A DNA stretch of 64,000 nt, taken from Zea mays. Lineage: Eukaryota; Streptophyta; Magnoliopsida; Poales; Poaceae. Made by a program: the position numbers and the translations under genes. The stretch is from NCBI RefSeq assembly GCF_902167145.1, contig NC_050096.1, positions 82,518,683 to 82,582,682 on the forward strand, read 5' to 3'. Shown piece after piece: positions 21,677 through 33,187 of this stretch. Position 1 is the stretch's first letter, and each line of letters starts with the position of its first letter. The notes beneath the pieces were generated by a model. It was not told the DNA's origin and searched no databases. It saw only the letters and a list, made by a program, of their open reading frames with translations.

Positions 21677-24600
21677 TTCCCCCTGGAAGGAAACCTGCTT
21701 GACCCCAAGCAGGCGCACCTGGAAATGCCTGATGAAGAGCTGTATAATCTTCCCATATCGCCAAGGATGTAGGCATACCAGACCATTTGACCAAAATCTG
21801 AAGAGAACCAGCTGAATCCAGTCGACGGCGAAGAATCCTTTCTGGCACTTGAAGACCCTCCAATCTGACTGGTAGCTGAGCAAGAGGAGTGGATGCTGGA
21901 ACGGCCCGCTTTAATTGTGAGACATGAAATACGGGATGAATAGCCGATGAGGAAGGTAGAGCCAGCTTGTAAGCCACAGTGCCAACTTTGCATAGAATCT
22001 GGAAAGGGCCAAAGAAACGGAACGCCAACTTTTGATTGGCGCGCGGTGCAAGAGAAGATTGGACATACGGTTGCAGTTTCAAATACACCATCTCACCCAC
22101 TTCAAAGGATCGCTCAGAACGTTTTTTGTCAGCCTGTGTTTTCATACGACGCTGAGCCCGGGCTAAATGTTGCTTGATAAGGTCAGTCATCAGCCCTTTT
22201 TCCTGAATCCAGTCTTGCAGAGAAGACACTGGAGAAACAGAGGAAGCATCCACACCAAAGTGTCGTGGAGCATAACCATATAATACTTGGAAGGGTGAAA
22301 AACCCAATGCTGAATGCCAACTAGAATTGTACCAAAATTCGGCCAAATAAATCCACTCCACCCATTTGTTAGGGCAAGCATTCACAAAGCACCTTAAAAA
22401 TGTCTCCAAGCATTGGTTAACACGTTCAGTTTGGCCATCAGATTGTGGATGATAAGCTGAACTCATGTTAAGAGACACACCAACTAAGGAAAATAAGGAT
22501 TTCCAGAGGAGACTGGTGAAAATTCTATCTCTGTCAGAAATAATAGCATTCGGCATACCATGCAATTTGTATATATGTTGCATAAATACCTTGGCGACCC
22601 CAGCTGCTGAAAAAGGATGTTTGAGAGGAATGAAATGGCTAAACTTGGAAAACTTGTCCACCACGACGAGAACACAGTTCATACTGCCAAAGATGGGTAA
22701 CCCTTCCACAAAGTCAAGGCTAATGGTCTGCCAAGCTCCTGCAGGTACTGGCAAAGGTTGGAGAAGCCCTGGATAAGGAGATCTGTCCGGTTTGGCTTGA
22801 AGACACACAGAACAAACCGACACAAACTGCTGGACACTCTTCTTAAGCCCAGGCCAGGCAAACAGGTGTTTGATACGTTAGTATGTAACCGGAATTCCCG
22901 AATGGCCTCCAACAGGCGAGTTATGCATGGCAGAAAGAATAGCCTGTTGTAAAGGAACATTATGGCCAACCCACACACGCCCTTTGAATCACAGAATGCC
23001 ATCCCGGAGGGAAAAATTTGGAACACCTGAATTGTCGACAGCCAATTTGGTCAACAGAACCTTGGTTTCCTCATCCTGTAAATAACCGTCCATAAGAGAC
23101 TGACACCATCGTGGCATTGCGACAGATAGAGCACAACAAGAATTTGTGTCATGAGCCTTCCTGGAAAGAGCATCAGCCACTCTGTTATCAGTGCCCTGCT
23201 TATAAATGATCTTGTACTGCAGACCCAATAACTTGGTAAAAACCTTCTGTTGCCATGGTGTGTTCAATCGCTGTTCATTAAGATGAATCAAACTTTTCTG
23301 ATCGGTGTAAATGATAAACTCACCATGCAAAAGATAGGATCTCCATTGTTCTACTGCCACTAGAATAGCAAGATACTCTTTTTCATAGGCTGAGAGACCC
23401 TGCGTTTTCGGCCCCAAAGGTTTGCTAATAAAAGCAAGAGGATGGCCTTCTTGAAGGAGAACAACACCTACCCCTGTGTGACAAGCGTCAGTCTCAATAC
23501 AAAAGACCTTAGCAAAATCAGGAAGGGATAGAACTGGAGCTGTGCTCAAACAATGCTGCAAAGTAGCAAATGCCGACTCATGAACAGAAGTCCACACATA
23601 CATGACGCCCTTCCTCAAGAGATCAGAAAGAGGTTTAGCAATGATGGCAAAGTGTTTAACAAACCGGCGATAATAACCAGCAAGGCCTAAGAAGCTGCGT
23701 AACTCCTTGACATTAGAAGGACTTGGCCAATTGCGAATAGCTTCCACTTTGGAGGGATCAGTAGCGACTCCTGCTGCACTAATGACATGTCCAAGATACA
23801 CTATAGAACGAGCAGCAAAAGTGCATTTACTGCGTTTGACATACCACTGGTCCGACTAGAGCAATCTGAAAACTTGATGCAAATGATCAATATGTTCTTC
23901 AAACGTTTTGCTATAAACAAGGATATCATCAAAGAATACTATAACACACTTGCGCAACAATGTTGACAGTGTAGTGTTCATGGCGCCTTGAAAAGTACCA
24001 GGAGCTCCAGATAACCCAAAAGCCATCACCAGAAACTCGAAATGTCCATGGTGGGTCTGGAAAGCAGTTTTATATTCCTCACCAGCCTTCAACCTGACTT
24101 GATGGTAACCAGAGAGGAGATCTAGTGTAGAGAACTAGCTAGCACCTGCCAACTCATCCACTAATTGCTCAAAAATAGGTATAGGAAACTTGCTCTTAAT
24201 TGTCAAGGCATTCAGATAGCGATAATCGACACAAAATCGGAACGAACCATCTTTTTTCCGGACCAATAAGACGGGAGAAGAAAACGCCGAGTAACTGGGT
24301 CTAATGATGCCAGACTTGAGCATTTCAGCTACCTGAGACTCGATCTCATCTTTTAGAGCAGGTGGGTACCTATATGGCCTGATACTGACAGGTCTTGCCC
24401 CAGGAACAAGAGGTATAGAATGGTCACAATTTCGAACAGGAGGTAATGAAGTAGGTACCGAGAAAATCACTGAAAACTGATCCAGCAGTTCAGCAACAGC
24501 AGGATGAAGGGAAGCCTGTACAGATTCTTGCAACACAGCAACATGGATGAATAAGTCACCAGGGACGTTCTGAGATGTGCCTTGCAACAAAACTGATGTT

Positions 24601-26315
24601 CCTTGATAAGGTATCACCAACCACTTAAACTTCCAATCCACTTCCATTGGACTAAACTGCTCCAACCAATCCATGCCTAGAATCACGTCGTAAGACGACA
24701 AGGGTAGCACCTTCAAATCCTGAGTGAAAGAGCATTGCTGGACACTCCAAGTGGCTTGAGACAACAGCGAAGAACACTGGATAATAGTCCCATCTGCCAC
24801 CTTAACTGGAATACGGACCGGCACCAAGATAGTATTATCCAATTTAGTCACCAACTGTTCACTAATAAATGAATTGGTGCTGCCAGAATCAACTAGAATA
24901 GTAATATTATTGTGCTGCATCACACCATACAATTGTAAAGCACGTTTCACCATACCCCCTTTCAGAGCTTCAGATGACAGAGCCAAACAAGTGGACTCTT
25001 CAACGATTTCAGCAGCTAGATCACCATCAGGTATGTCCTCGACTGAAAAGAGCTCCAGAACCTCTTGCATGGCGTGCAGATGGACTGTTGTGGAACAGGT
25101 ATGACCCTTGGACCACTTCTTAGCGCACCGGTCACATAATCCTTTTGCCCGCCGATACGCCCGAAGAGCCTTGAATTTATCCTCAGCCGACTGATGCAAG
25201 GCTGGTGCCGACTTAATCTCAGTAATATGTGACGGCACCACCCTATCAGAAACCGCAGGAACACCCCGGTAACTTGGCCGAGCACCATAATCCGACTTCG
25301 AAAACTCCCGTCGTTTCAGCGGCTCGGACACCTCTTCCTGCAAAAGAGCCAAGGAACACGCAGTATCCAGGTCGGCAGGTCTTTGAATAAGTACAACAGC
25401 ACGAATATCAGGTCGTAAGCCTTCCACAAAACGTGTAGCAAAATACAACGGATCTGAGACACGTTCATAGGCAGATAACTGATCTACCAACGTAGAAAAT
25501 TTTTCAATATACTCTACAACTGTTCCATCCTGACGAATGCGAAACAACAACCGCAACAGCGATTGATGTTGGTCACGGCCATAACGCCCATGTAATAGTT
25601 CACAAAATAATGGCCAACTCACATACTGATACTGCATCTCAACAGACTGAAACCAACAAGCCACTGGCAGGGATAGGTGCATAGTAGCAACCTTAACCCA
25701 GGACTCCAACTCCACCGAGTACATATCAAAATATTTCTCGCAACGGGAAATCCAAAGGCGTGGATTATCACCGTCGAACGAAGGAAAGGACAACTGAGGC
25801 AATTTGCCAATGGAACGCGATCCCGATTCAGCAAAGCGATGGCGAGCCAAATATTCATCGTACAAGTGCCCATGATAACGAACAGGAACAGCAGGAAGAG
25901 TGGTATAATGCGTACCCTTGACCGGGCCAGGGAGAAGGGTCGTAAACGACCCAGGACCCTGATCCCGGTAGCACAGATCGTTGCGGTGCCCAAAAGGGCC
26001 GTCGATCGGCTTGTTGGCGCAAGGACGCGATCCGCCCACGTCAGGCTTCGCCAAGAGACCAGGTTCGGCCGTCGACGACTCGAGCGCAACCCGATCGAAC
26101 TGCTTGCCGAGCTTGCGCAATTCCAGCTTCACATCTTCCATCGCAGAATCCACCTTGGGGCGCCACTGTTCCAGATCGAACGTCGCTGCCTCAACACCAC
26201 CGAGGCGTTCCTCCTTACGATGGGCGAACTCGGTAAACTGCTGCTCCCACTTGAGGTCCAGCGCAACAAAGCGCTTCTCCATCTCGTCGAGGATGAGCTT
26301 GGTGTTGGGGTCCAT
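21528..26315 (-). pseudogene. Reina-like gag-pol with chromodomain, four in-frame stops
   Basis: One frame of about 1595 codons from ATG 26315 to the stop at 21528, with no frameshift. Order: Gag (retrotransposon-gag type, YIEKFSTLVDQLS), zinc knuckle CDRCAKKWSKGHTC, protease VDSGSTNSFI, then reverse transcriptase (VLLVRKKDGSFRFCVDYRYL; FFDDILVYS near 23930). RNase H ([11 protein letters not shown]), integrase (HHCC, then SLDFVEGLP, IISDRDRIF, DGQTERVNQ) and a chromodomain (LVKWSG...AIWEDYTAL) follow. Stops are at 24135-24137, 23856-23858, 22989-22991 and 22878-22880. Chromodomains target integration to marked heterochromatin, which fits an insertion inside other repeats. The C-terminus is encoded by the LTR. 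Confidence 0.88.
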
Positions 26316-26395
26316 GGCACCTCGTCGCTGTTGAAACCGGGTGAAGTAATGGTGGATCGGCGGGGAATCCAGCACGGCGCCACCCAGAGATCGTC

Positions 26396-26408
26396 GAATC
26401 TGATACCA
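26396..26408 (-). promoter_or_regulatory. Primer-binding site, Reina-like element
   Basis: On the minus strand TGGTATCAGATTC, complementary to initiator tRNA-Met, 2 bases inside the 5' LTR boundary at 26411. Confidence 0.8.
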
Positions 26409-26410
26409 AA

Positions 26411-26748
26411 TGTTAGAGTATGTGTAGAGAAGGGTAGAATGGTAGGGGAAGAACAGAGACAGCCGCCAGGAAGAGTAGAGGTGAGTTTTCTTCAGATACA
26501 AGTTTTTGTTTGTTTTCTTCTTACCCTCTCTCTCCACACTCGCATTACATATACTTGGTACGCAAGAAGATACTTAGCGCCATTTTGGCCCACTAAACCT
26601 TACATTAGCCCGTCGGGCCCGTTCACTTTTACGTGGCCCAGGTTTCTTTGGTTCTGTAGTCTTTCCACCATCTTCCTTGTCCGCAGGAGCCTGACAGCTT
26701 GCTTCCTTTGACATTTGATCACCCAGTGTAGTAATGGTAGTACTGACA
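26411..26748 (-). mobile_element. Reina-like 5' LTR
   Basis: 338 bp. It differs from the 3' LTR at four sites by eye (one C/T, two adjacent C/T and one G/A). Confidence 0.9.
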
Positions 26749-26753
26749 AAGTG

Positions 26754-27651
26754 CTTGAGCCCTGTAGAAGCACAGCTGTCGGTGCTGCTGGGATCTTGCT
26801 GACGTTTCCCTGCTTCCGTAGGGGGCTGAGAACCGCCGTCGTCATGGACGCACGCGGGGAACCATCATTACTTGTTACCGGGGCGGGCCAGATGGGACGC
26901 CGGTCTTGTTCCCCCATAGCCTGAGCTAGCTAGGGGTAGGGTAATGATGTATCCCCCGCGGCACGGTCGATTCGAGCCCTAGGTCGGGCGAGGCAGAGAC
27001 TCCTCCTGAGGCCGAGGCCGGGGTCGGGCGAGGACGCGATTCCTCCCGAGGCCGAGGTTGAGGTCGAGCCCTGGGGTCGGGCGAGGCGGAGACCACCTTC
27101 CGAGGCCGAGGTTGAGGCCGAGCCCTAAGGTCGGGCGAGGCGGAGCTTCCTGTTGCGCCTGAGGCTGAACTTGGCTGTTGTCAGCCTCACCCTGGTGGGT
27201 GGCACAGCAGTCGGAGCAGAGCGAGCGGCGCTGTTTTCCTGTCAGGTCGGTCAGTGAAAGGTCGAAGTGACTGCAGTCACTTCGACCTTGACGACTGAGG
27301 CACGCGTGTCAGGATAAGGTGTCAGGCGATCCTCGCATTGAATGCGCCTGTGATACGGTCGGCTGGAGAGGCGATTTGGCCAAGGTTGCTTCTCGACGAA
27401 GCCTGCCCGAGCTGGGCCTCGGGCGTGTCGAGGGTGTGCCCACTGCCTGAGGAGGCCCTCGGGCGAGACGTAACTTCGTCCGGGACTTTAGTTCCTGCCT
27501 GAGGCTGGGCTCGGGCGAGGCGAGATCGCTTCCCTTGGGTAGACGAAGCCTTGACCTGAATCATGCCCATCAGTCTCTGCAGCTTGTGCTGATGGTGGTT
27601 ACCAGCCGTGTATAGGAGTGTTGGGGGTACCCCTAATTATGGTACCCGACA
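26754..27651 (-). mobile_element. Huck solo LTR, piece 3
   Basis: Remainder of the solo LTR, ending GGTACCCGACA at 27651, followed by TSD CAACC (27652-27656). Its U3 repeat region (about 26960-27150) holds only about three units of the GGTCGGGCGAGGCGGAG repeat. That accounts for its shorter total length (about 1296 bp) against 1515 and 1775 bp in the other two Huck LTRs. Confidence 0.85.
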
Positions 27652-29279
27652 CAACCTTAGCAATTAATTTGGCATTTTCAATTCTAAGGTTAGAGATAGT
27701 GTCATGGCAAATGCTAAGCTCACTAGTTAATTTGTCACACTTCTCTAATTCCTGAGCATAAGCATTTTTCACCTTAACATGCTTTTGTTTTATTTAATAA
27801 GGAATTCCTCTTGGCTATCCAAGAGTTCATCCTTCTCATGAATAGGACCTATCAATTCATTCAATTTTTCCTTTTGTTGCATGTTTAGGTTGGCAAAAAG
27901 AGCAAGTAAATCATCCTCATCTTCACTAGAGCTACCCTCATCACTAGATGTTGTATATTTAGTGGAGGCTCTAGATTTTACCTTCTTTTTCCATCCTTTG
28001 CCATGAGGCACTTGTGGCCGACATTGGGGAAGAGGAGGCCCTTGTGGACGGCGATCTTGGTAGCGTCCTCGTCGGAGCAGGAGTCGGTGGAGCTCTCATC
28101 GGAATCTCATTCCCGACACACATGGGCATCGTCGTCCTTCTTCTTGTAGTACTTCTTCGTTTCCTTCCTCCTTCCCTTCTTGTCATCGCCCCTGTCACTA
28201 CCACTTGATAATGGACATTTACAATAAAATGACCGGGCTTACCACATCTGTAACACACTTTCTTGGAGCGGGGTTTATAATCTTTCCCCCTCCTTTGCTT
28301 GAGGATTTGGCAAAAGCTTTTGATGATTAGCGCCATTTCCTTGTTGTCGAGCTTGGAGGCGTTGATGGGGAGCCTACTTGACGTAGACTCTTCTTTCTTC
28401 TCTTCCGTCGCTCTGAATGCGACGGGTTGCACCTCGGGTGTGGAGGTGGCGCCTTGCTCGACGATTTGTTTGGAGCCTTTGATCATCAATTCAAAGCTCA
28501 CAAACTTTCCTATCACTTCCTCGGGAGACATTAACTTATATCTAGGATCACCATGAATTAATTGAATTTGAGTGGGATTATGAAAAACAAGTAATCTAAG
28601 AATAACCTTGACCATTTCATGGTCATCCCACTTGGTGCTCCCGAGGTTGCGCACTTGGTTCACCAAGGTCTTGAGCCGGTTGTACATAGCTTGTGGCTCT
28701 TCTCCTTGGTTGAGGATGAATCGACCGAGCTCCCCTTCGATCGTCTCCCGCTTGGTGATCTTGGTCACCTCAATCCCTTCATGCGCGGTCTTTAGCATGT
28801 CCCAAATTTCCTTGGCACTCTCCAATCCTTGCACCTTATTATACACCTCTCGACATAGAGAGGCGAGGAGTATAGTAGTGGCTTGGGAGTTGAAGTGTTG
28901 GATTTGGGCGACCTCGTCCGAGTCATAGCCTTCATCTCCCATGGATGGTACCTGCGCTCCAAACTCAACAATGTCCCAAATGCTAGCGTGGAGTGAGGTT
29001 AGGTGATGCCTCATTTTATCACTCCACATACAATAATCTTCACCGTCAAAGACCGGTGGTTTGCCTAATGGGACGAAAAGTAAAGGAGTGTGTTTAGAAA
29101 TGCGAGGAAAGCATAAGGGGATCTTACTAAACTTCTTGCGCTCATGGCGCTTAGAAGTGACGGACGGAGTGTCGATGCCGGAGGTGGATGGCGACGAGGA
29201 ACCAGTCTCGTAGTAGACCACCTTCTTCATCTTCTTTTTCTTATCGCCACTCCGATGCGACTTGGCATGTGAAGGGGAT
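27652..29279 (-). pseudogene. Element C gag, central part
   Basis: Minus-strand gag continuing from 38458 (interrupted by element B) and onward to 12110 (interrupted by the solo LTR). It contains the capsid-like part (ATTILLASLCREVYNKVQGL, YNRLKTLVNQVRNLGS) and a zinc knuckle CYRCGKPGHFIV. The frame is lost just before the knuckle's last cysteine (near 28220), where a small deletion shifts it. A second frame continues at 27790-28011 with an acidic/serine-rich stretch and the start of the coiled coil. It is closely related to element B gag. Confidence 0.82.
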
Positions 29280-30491
29280 TGAAAGGGAAATAGGCTTACA
29301 TCTTTTTCCTAAATGATTTTGGTGGTTGAATTGCCCAACACAAATAATTGGACTAACTAGTTTGCTCTAGATTATATGTTCTACAGCTGCCAAAGGTTCA
29401 TCTACAAACTATACTAAATCGACTGTCCGGAATATCGTAGATTATTCCGGACAGGAGAAGCTTTTCGGAAAAACAGGCCAAGCGCGGACCGTCCGGGCCT
29501 TTGCGGTGGACCGTCCGCGACACCTAAATGATCCTCGGACAGAACCAATGCAAAAACACATGTCTCTACTGCGGACCGTCCGATGGAAGAGGAAGCTCCG
29601 TCCGAGACCACGTGCGGACCGTCCGGCCTCAGGTCCGGTCGTCCGGTAGGTGAGGAACCAAAAAACCCGAAGGTGACGGGTTCGGCAAAATGAATTATAG
29701 CGTCCTCGCGGACCGTCCGGGGTGCACGACCGGACCGTCCGCGACTGTCTTTATCTGACATCTGACGACGCATTAAATGCAATATAGTCATTGATATAGC
29801 CGTTGTTGCTGACCGTTGCGTTTTCAGCTGTTGATCTGCAGGGGTGGACCGTCCGTGGTCGGCAGAAAGGAGCAACGGCTAGGAAGTGGTTGGTGGCTAT
29901 AAATACAACCCCAACCACCTCCATTCACTTCACCCAAGTATTCCAACCTTCAACATTCAATACAAGAGCTAGCAATCCATTCCAAGACACAATCAAAGCC
30001 TCCAATCTCTCCAAGTTCCACAATTGAGACAAGTGATCATTAGTGATTAGTGACTTGAGAGAGAGAGTGATCCGTGTGTTATTTGTCGCTCTTGTCGCTT
30101 GGCTTTTGCAATCGTGCTTTCTTCCTTCCCATTCTTATTCTCAAGGCACTTGTAATCAAAGCAAGAGACACTAAGTTTGTAGTGGTCCTTGTGGGGTCTA
30201 AGTGACTCGTTTGATTAAGGAGAAAGCTCACTCGGTCTAAGTGACCGTTTGAGAGAGGGAAAGGGTTGAAAGAGACCCGGTCTTTGTGACCACCTCAACG
30301 GGGAGTAGGTTTGCAAGAACCGAACCTCGGTAAAACAAATCATCGTGTCACTCTCGCTATTTGCTTGTGATTTGTTTTTCACCCTCTCTTTTGGACTTGA
30401 TTATATTTTTAACGCTAACCCCGGCTTGTAGTTGTGCTTAAGTTTATAAATTTCAGATTCGCCCTATTCACCCCCCTCTAGGCGACTTTCA
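29280..30491 (+). mobile_element. Element B 5' LTR
   Basis: 1212 bp. Palindromic CGGACCGTCCG units are spread between about 29480 and 29860; the TATA box is at 29898. The 3' LTR lacks about 13 bp (TTGCCCAACACAA) present here and has an extra palindrome unit near 37783-37820. Confidence 0.9.
29898..29905 (+). promoter_or_regulatory. TATA box, element B 5' LTR
   Basis: GGCTATAAATACAACCCC. The same site is at 37859-37866 in the 3' LTR, and a related site is on the minus strand at 39173-39180 in element C. Confidence 0.75.
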
Positions 30492-30493
30492 AT

Positions 30494-30505
30494 TGGTATC
30501 AAAGC
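30494..30505 (+). promoter_or_regulatory. Primer-binding site, element B (one mismatch)
   Basis: TGGTATCAAAGC: one base differs from the TGGTATCAGAGC of elements A and C. This may be a post-insertion G-to-A change. Confidence 0.75.
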
Positions 30506-30536
30506 CCGATGCTTCATTAGAGCTTAACCGCTTGAA

Positions 30537-33174
30537 GTGATGTCGGGAGATCACGCCAAGAAGATGGTAATCGGCGGTGAGAAGTCCGCTACAAGCCACG
30601 GAAAGGCTCCATCAAGGGAGTCCGCCAACAAGAAGAAGGATGGATCCCCTTCACTCATTCGATCACACAAGAGTGGCGAGAAGAAGAAGAAAATGAAGAA
30701 AGTGGTCTACTACGAGACCGACTCTTCATCGCCCTCTACATCCGGATCTGACTCCGCGTCCGTCACTTCTAAGCGCCAAGAGCGCAAGAAGTATAGTAAG
30801 ATCCCCCTACGCTATCCTCGCATTCCTAAGCATACTCCATTACTTTCCGTCCCATTAGGCAAACCACCAACATTTGATGGTGAAGATTATTCTAGGTGGA
30901 GTAATATGATGAGATATCACCTAACCTCACTCCACAAAAGCATATGGGATGTTGTTGAGTTTGGTGTACAGGTACCATCCGTACGGGATGAAGATTATGA
31001 TGAGGACGAGGTGGCCCAAATCGTGCACTTCAACTCCCAAGCCACCACTATACTCCTCACGTCTCTAAGTCGAGAGGAGTATAACAAGGTGCAAGCATTG
31101 AAGAGTGCCAAGGAGATTTGGGACGTACTCAAGACCACGCACGAAGGAGACGAGGTGACCAAGATCACCAAGGGAGAGACAATCGAGGGGGAGCTCGGTC
31201 GCTTCCGGCTTCGCCAAGGGGAGGAGCCACAAGAGATGTACAACCCGCTCAAGACCTTGGTGAACCAAGTGCGCAACCTCGGGAGCAAAAAATGGGATGA
31301 CCATGAAATGGTCTAGGTTATTCTTAGATCACTCATTTTTCTTAACCCTACGCAAGTACAATTAATACATGGTGATCCTAGATACACACTAATGTCTCCC
31401 AAGGAAGTAATAGGAAAATTTGTGAGCTTTGAATTAATGATCAAAGGCTCAAAGAAAATCATCGAGCAAGATGGTCCCTCCACGTCCGAAGCACAACCGG
31501 TCGCATTCAAGGTGACGAAGGAGAAGAAGGAAGAGTCTACATCAAGTAGACTCCCCATCGACGCCTCCAAGCTCGACAATGAGGAAATGGCGCTCATCAT
31601 CAAGAGCTTTCGCCAAATCCTCAAGCAAAGGAGAGGGAAGGACTACAAGTCCCGCTCCAAGAAAGTGTGCTACAAGTGAGGTAAGGCCGGTCACTTTATT
31701 GCAAAATGTCCAACATCAAGTGACAGTGACAGGGGCGACGACAAGAAGGGAAAGAGGAGAGAAAAGAAGAGATACTACAAGAAGAAGGGCGGCGATGTCC
31801 ATGTGTGCCGCGAGTGGAACTCCGACGAGAGCTCCTCCGACTCCTCCTCCGACGAGGACGCCGCCAACATCGCCGTCGCCAAAGGATTCCTCTTCCCCAA
31901 CGTCGGCCACAAGTGCCTCATGGCAAAGGACGGCAAAAGGAAGAAGGTAAAATCAAGATCCTCCACTAAATATGCATCCTCTAGTGATGAAGATAATTCT
32001 AGTGATGAGGAGGATAATTTGTGCACCCTTTTTGCCAACCTAAACATGCAACAAAAGCAAAAATTAAAGTAATTAATTAGTGCTATTCATGAGAAGGATG
32101 AACTCTTGGACTCTCAAGAGGACTTCCTAATTAAAGAAAATAAGAAGCATGTTAAGGTTAAAAATGCTTACGCTCTAGAAGTAGAGAAATGTGAAAAACT
32201 ATCTAGTGAGCTAAGCACTTGCCATGATATTATTGCCAACCTTAGAAATGAAAATGCTAAAATAATTGCTAAGGTTGATTCAAATGTTTGTGATGTTTCA
32301 ATTCCCAATCTTAGAGATGATAATGATAGTTTACTTGCTAAGATTGAAGAATTGAATGTCTCTCTTGCTAGCCTTAGAAATGAGAATGAAAAATTAATTG
32401 CTAAGGCTAAGGACTTAGATGTTTGCAATGTTACCATTTCCAATCTTAGAAGTGAAAATGACATTTTACATGCTAAGATTGTTGAACTAAAATCTTGCAA
32501 ACCCTCTACATCTACCATTGAGCATGTTTCCATTTGCACTAGATGTAGAGACATTAATGTTGATGCTATTCATGATCACCTAGTTTTAATTAAGAAACAA
32601 AATGATCACATAGCTCAACTTAATGCCAAAATTAATGAGCATGACTTAGAAAATCAAAAATTTAAATTTGCTAGAAGCATGCTTTATAGTGGGAGACGCC
32701 TTGGCATCAAGGATGGCATTGGCTTCCAAAAGGGGGACAATGTCAAACTTAATGCCCCTCCTAAAAGATTGTCAAACCTTGTTAAGGGCAAGGCTCCCAT
32801 GCCTCAGGATAACGAGGGTTACATTTTGTACCCTGTCGGTTATCCCGAGCACAAGATTAGGAGAATTCACTCTAGGAAGTCTCACTCTGGCCCTAATCAT
32901 GCTTTTATGTATAAGGGTGAGACATCTAGCTCTAGGCAATTAACCCGTGCAAAATTGCCTAAGAACAAAACTCCTATTGCATCAAATGATTCTAACATTT
33001 CATTTTAAAACTTTTGATGCATCCTATGTTTTGACTAACAAATCCGGCAAAGTAGTTGCCAAGTATGTTGGGGGCAAACACAAGGGGTCAAAGACTTGTG
33101 TTTGGGTACCCAAAGTTCTTGTATCTAATGTCAAAGGACCCAAAACCGTTTGGGTACCTAAAATCAAGAACTAA
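30537..33174 (+). pseudogene. Element B gag, multiply broken
   Basis: Begins at ATG 30537 (MSGDHAKK follows an extra Met). One frame runs through a Lys/Ser-rich N-terminus, the capsid-like part and coiled coils, with stops at 31314-31316 (TAG), 31677-31679 (TGA) and 32070-32072 (TAA). The TGA replaces the second cysteine codon of the zinc knuckle (CYK-stop-GKAGHFIAKC). The frame shifts near 33000 and ends at TAA 33172-33174. Some breaks need transversions or indels, so ordinary neutral decay rather than methylation-driven change dominates here. Confidence 0.85.
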
Positions 33175-33187
33175 ATTTGTTTTGTAG

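Larger units (their letters stand above)
21339..26748 (-). mobile_element. Reina-like chromovirus (Ty3/gypsy), 5410 bp, minus strand
   Basis: Two 338-bp LTRs (21339-21676 and 26411-26748) flank a single gag-pol frame. The TSD is a perfect AAGTG at 21334-21338 and 26749-26753. The size, very short LTRs and C-terminal chromodomain fit the Reina clade. By eye the LTRs differ at four positions, all transitions. It is inserted in the Huck solo LTR, so it is younger than that LTR's own insertion. Confidence 0.88.

Noticed and set aside
26600..26917. Minus-strand frame across the Reina 5' LTR and Huck solo LTR
   Set aside because: It is a chance fusion of two elements across an insertion boundary.
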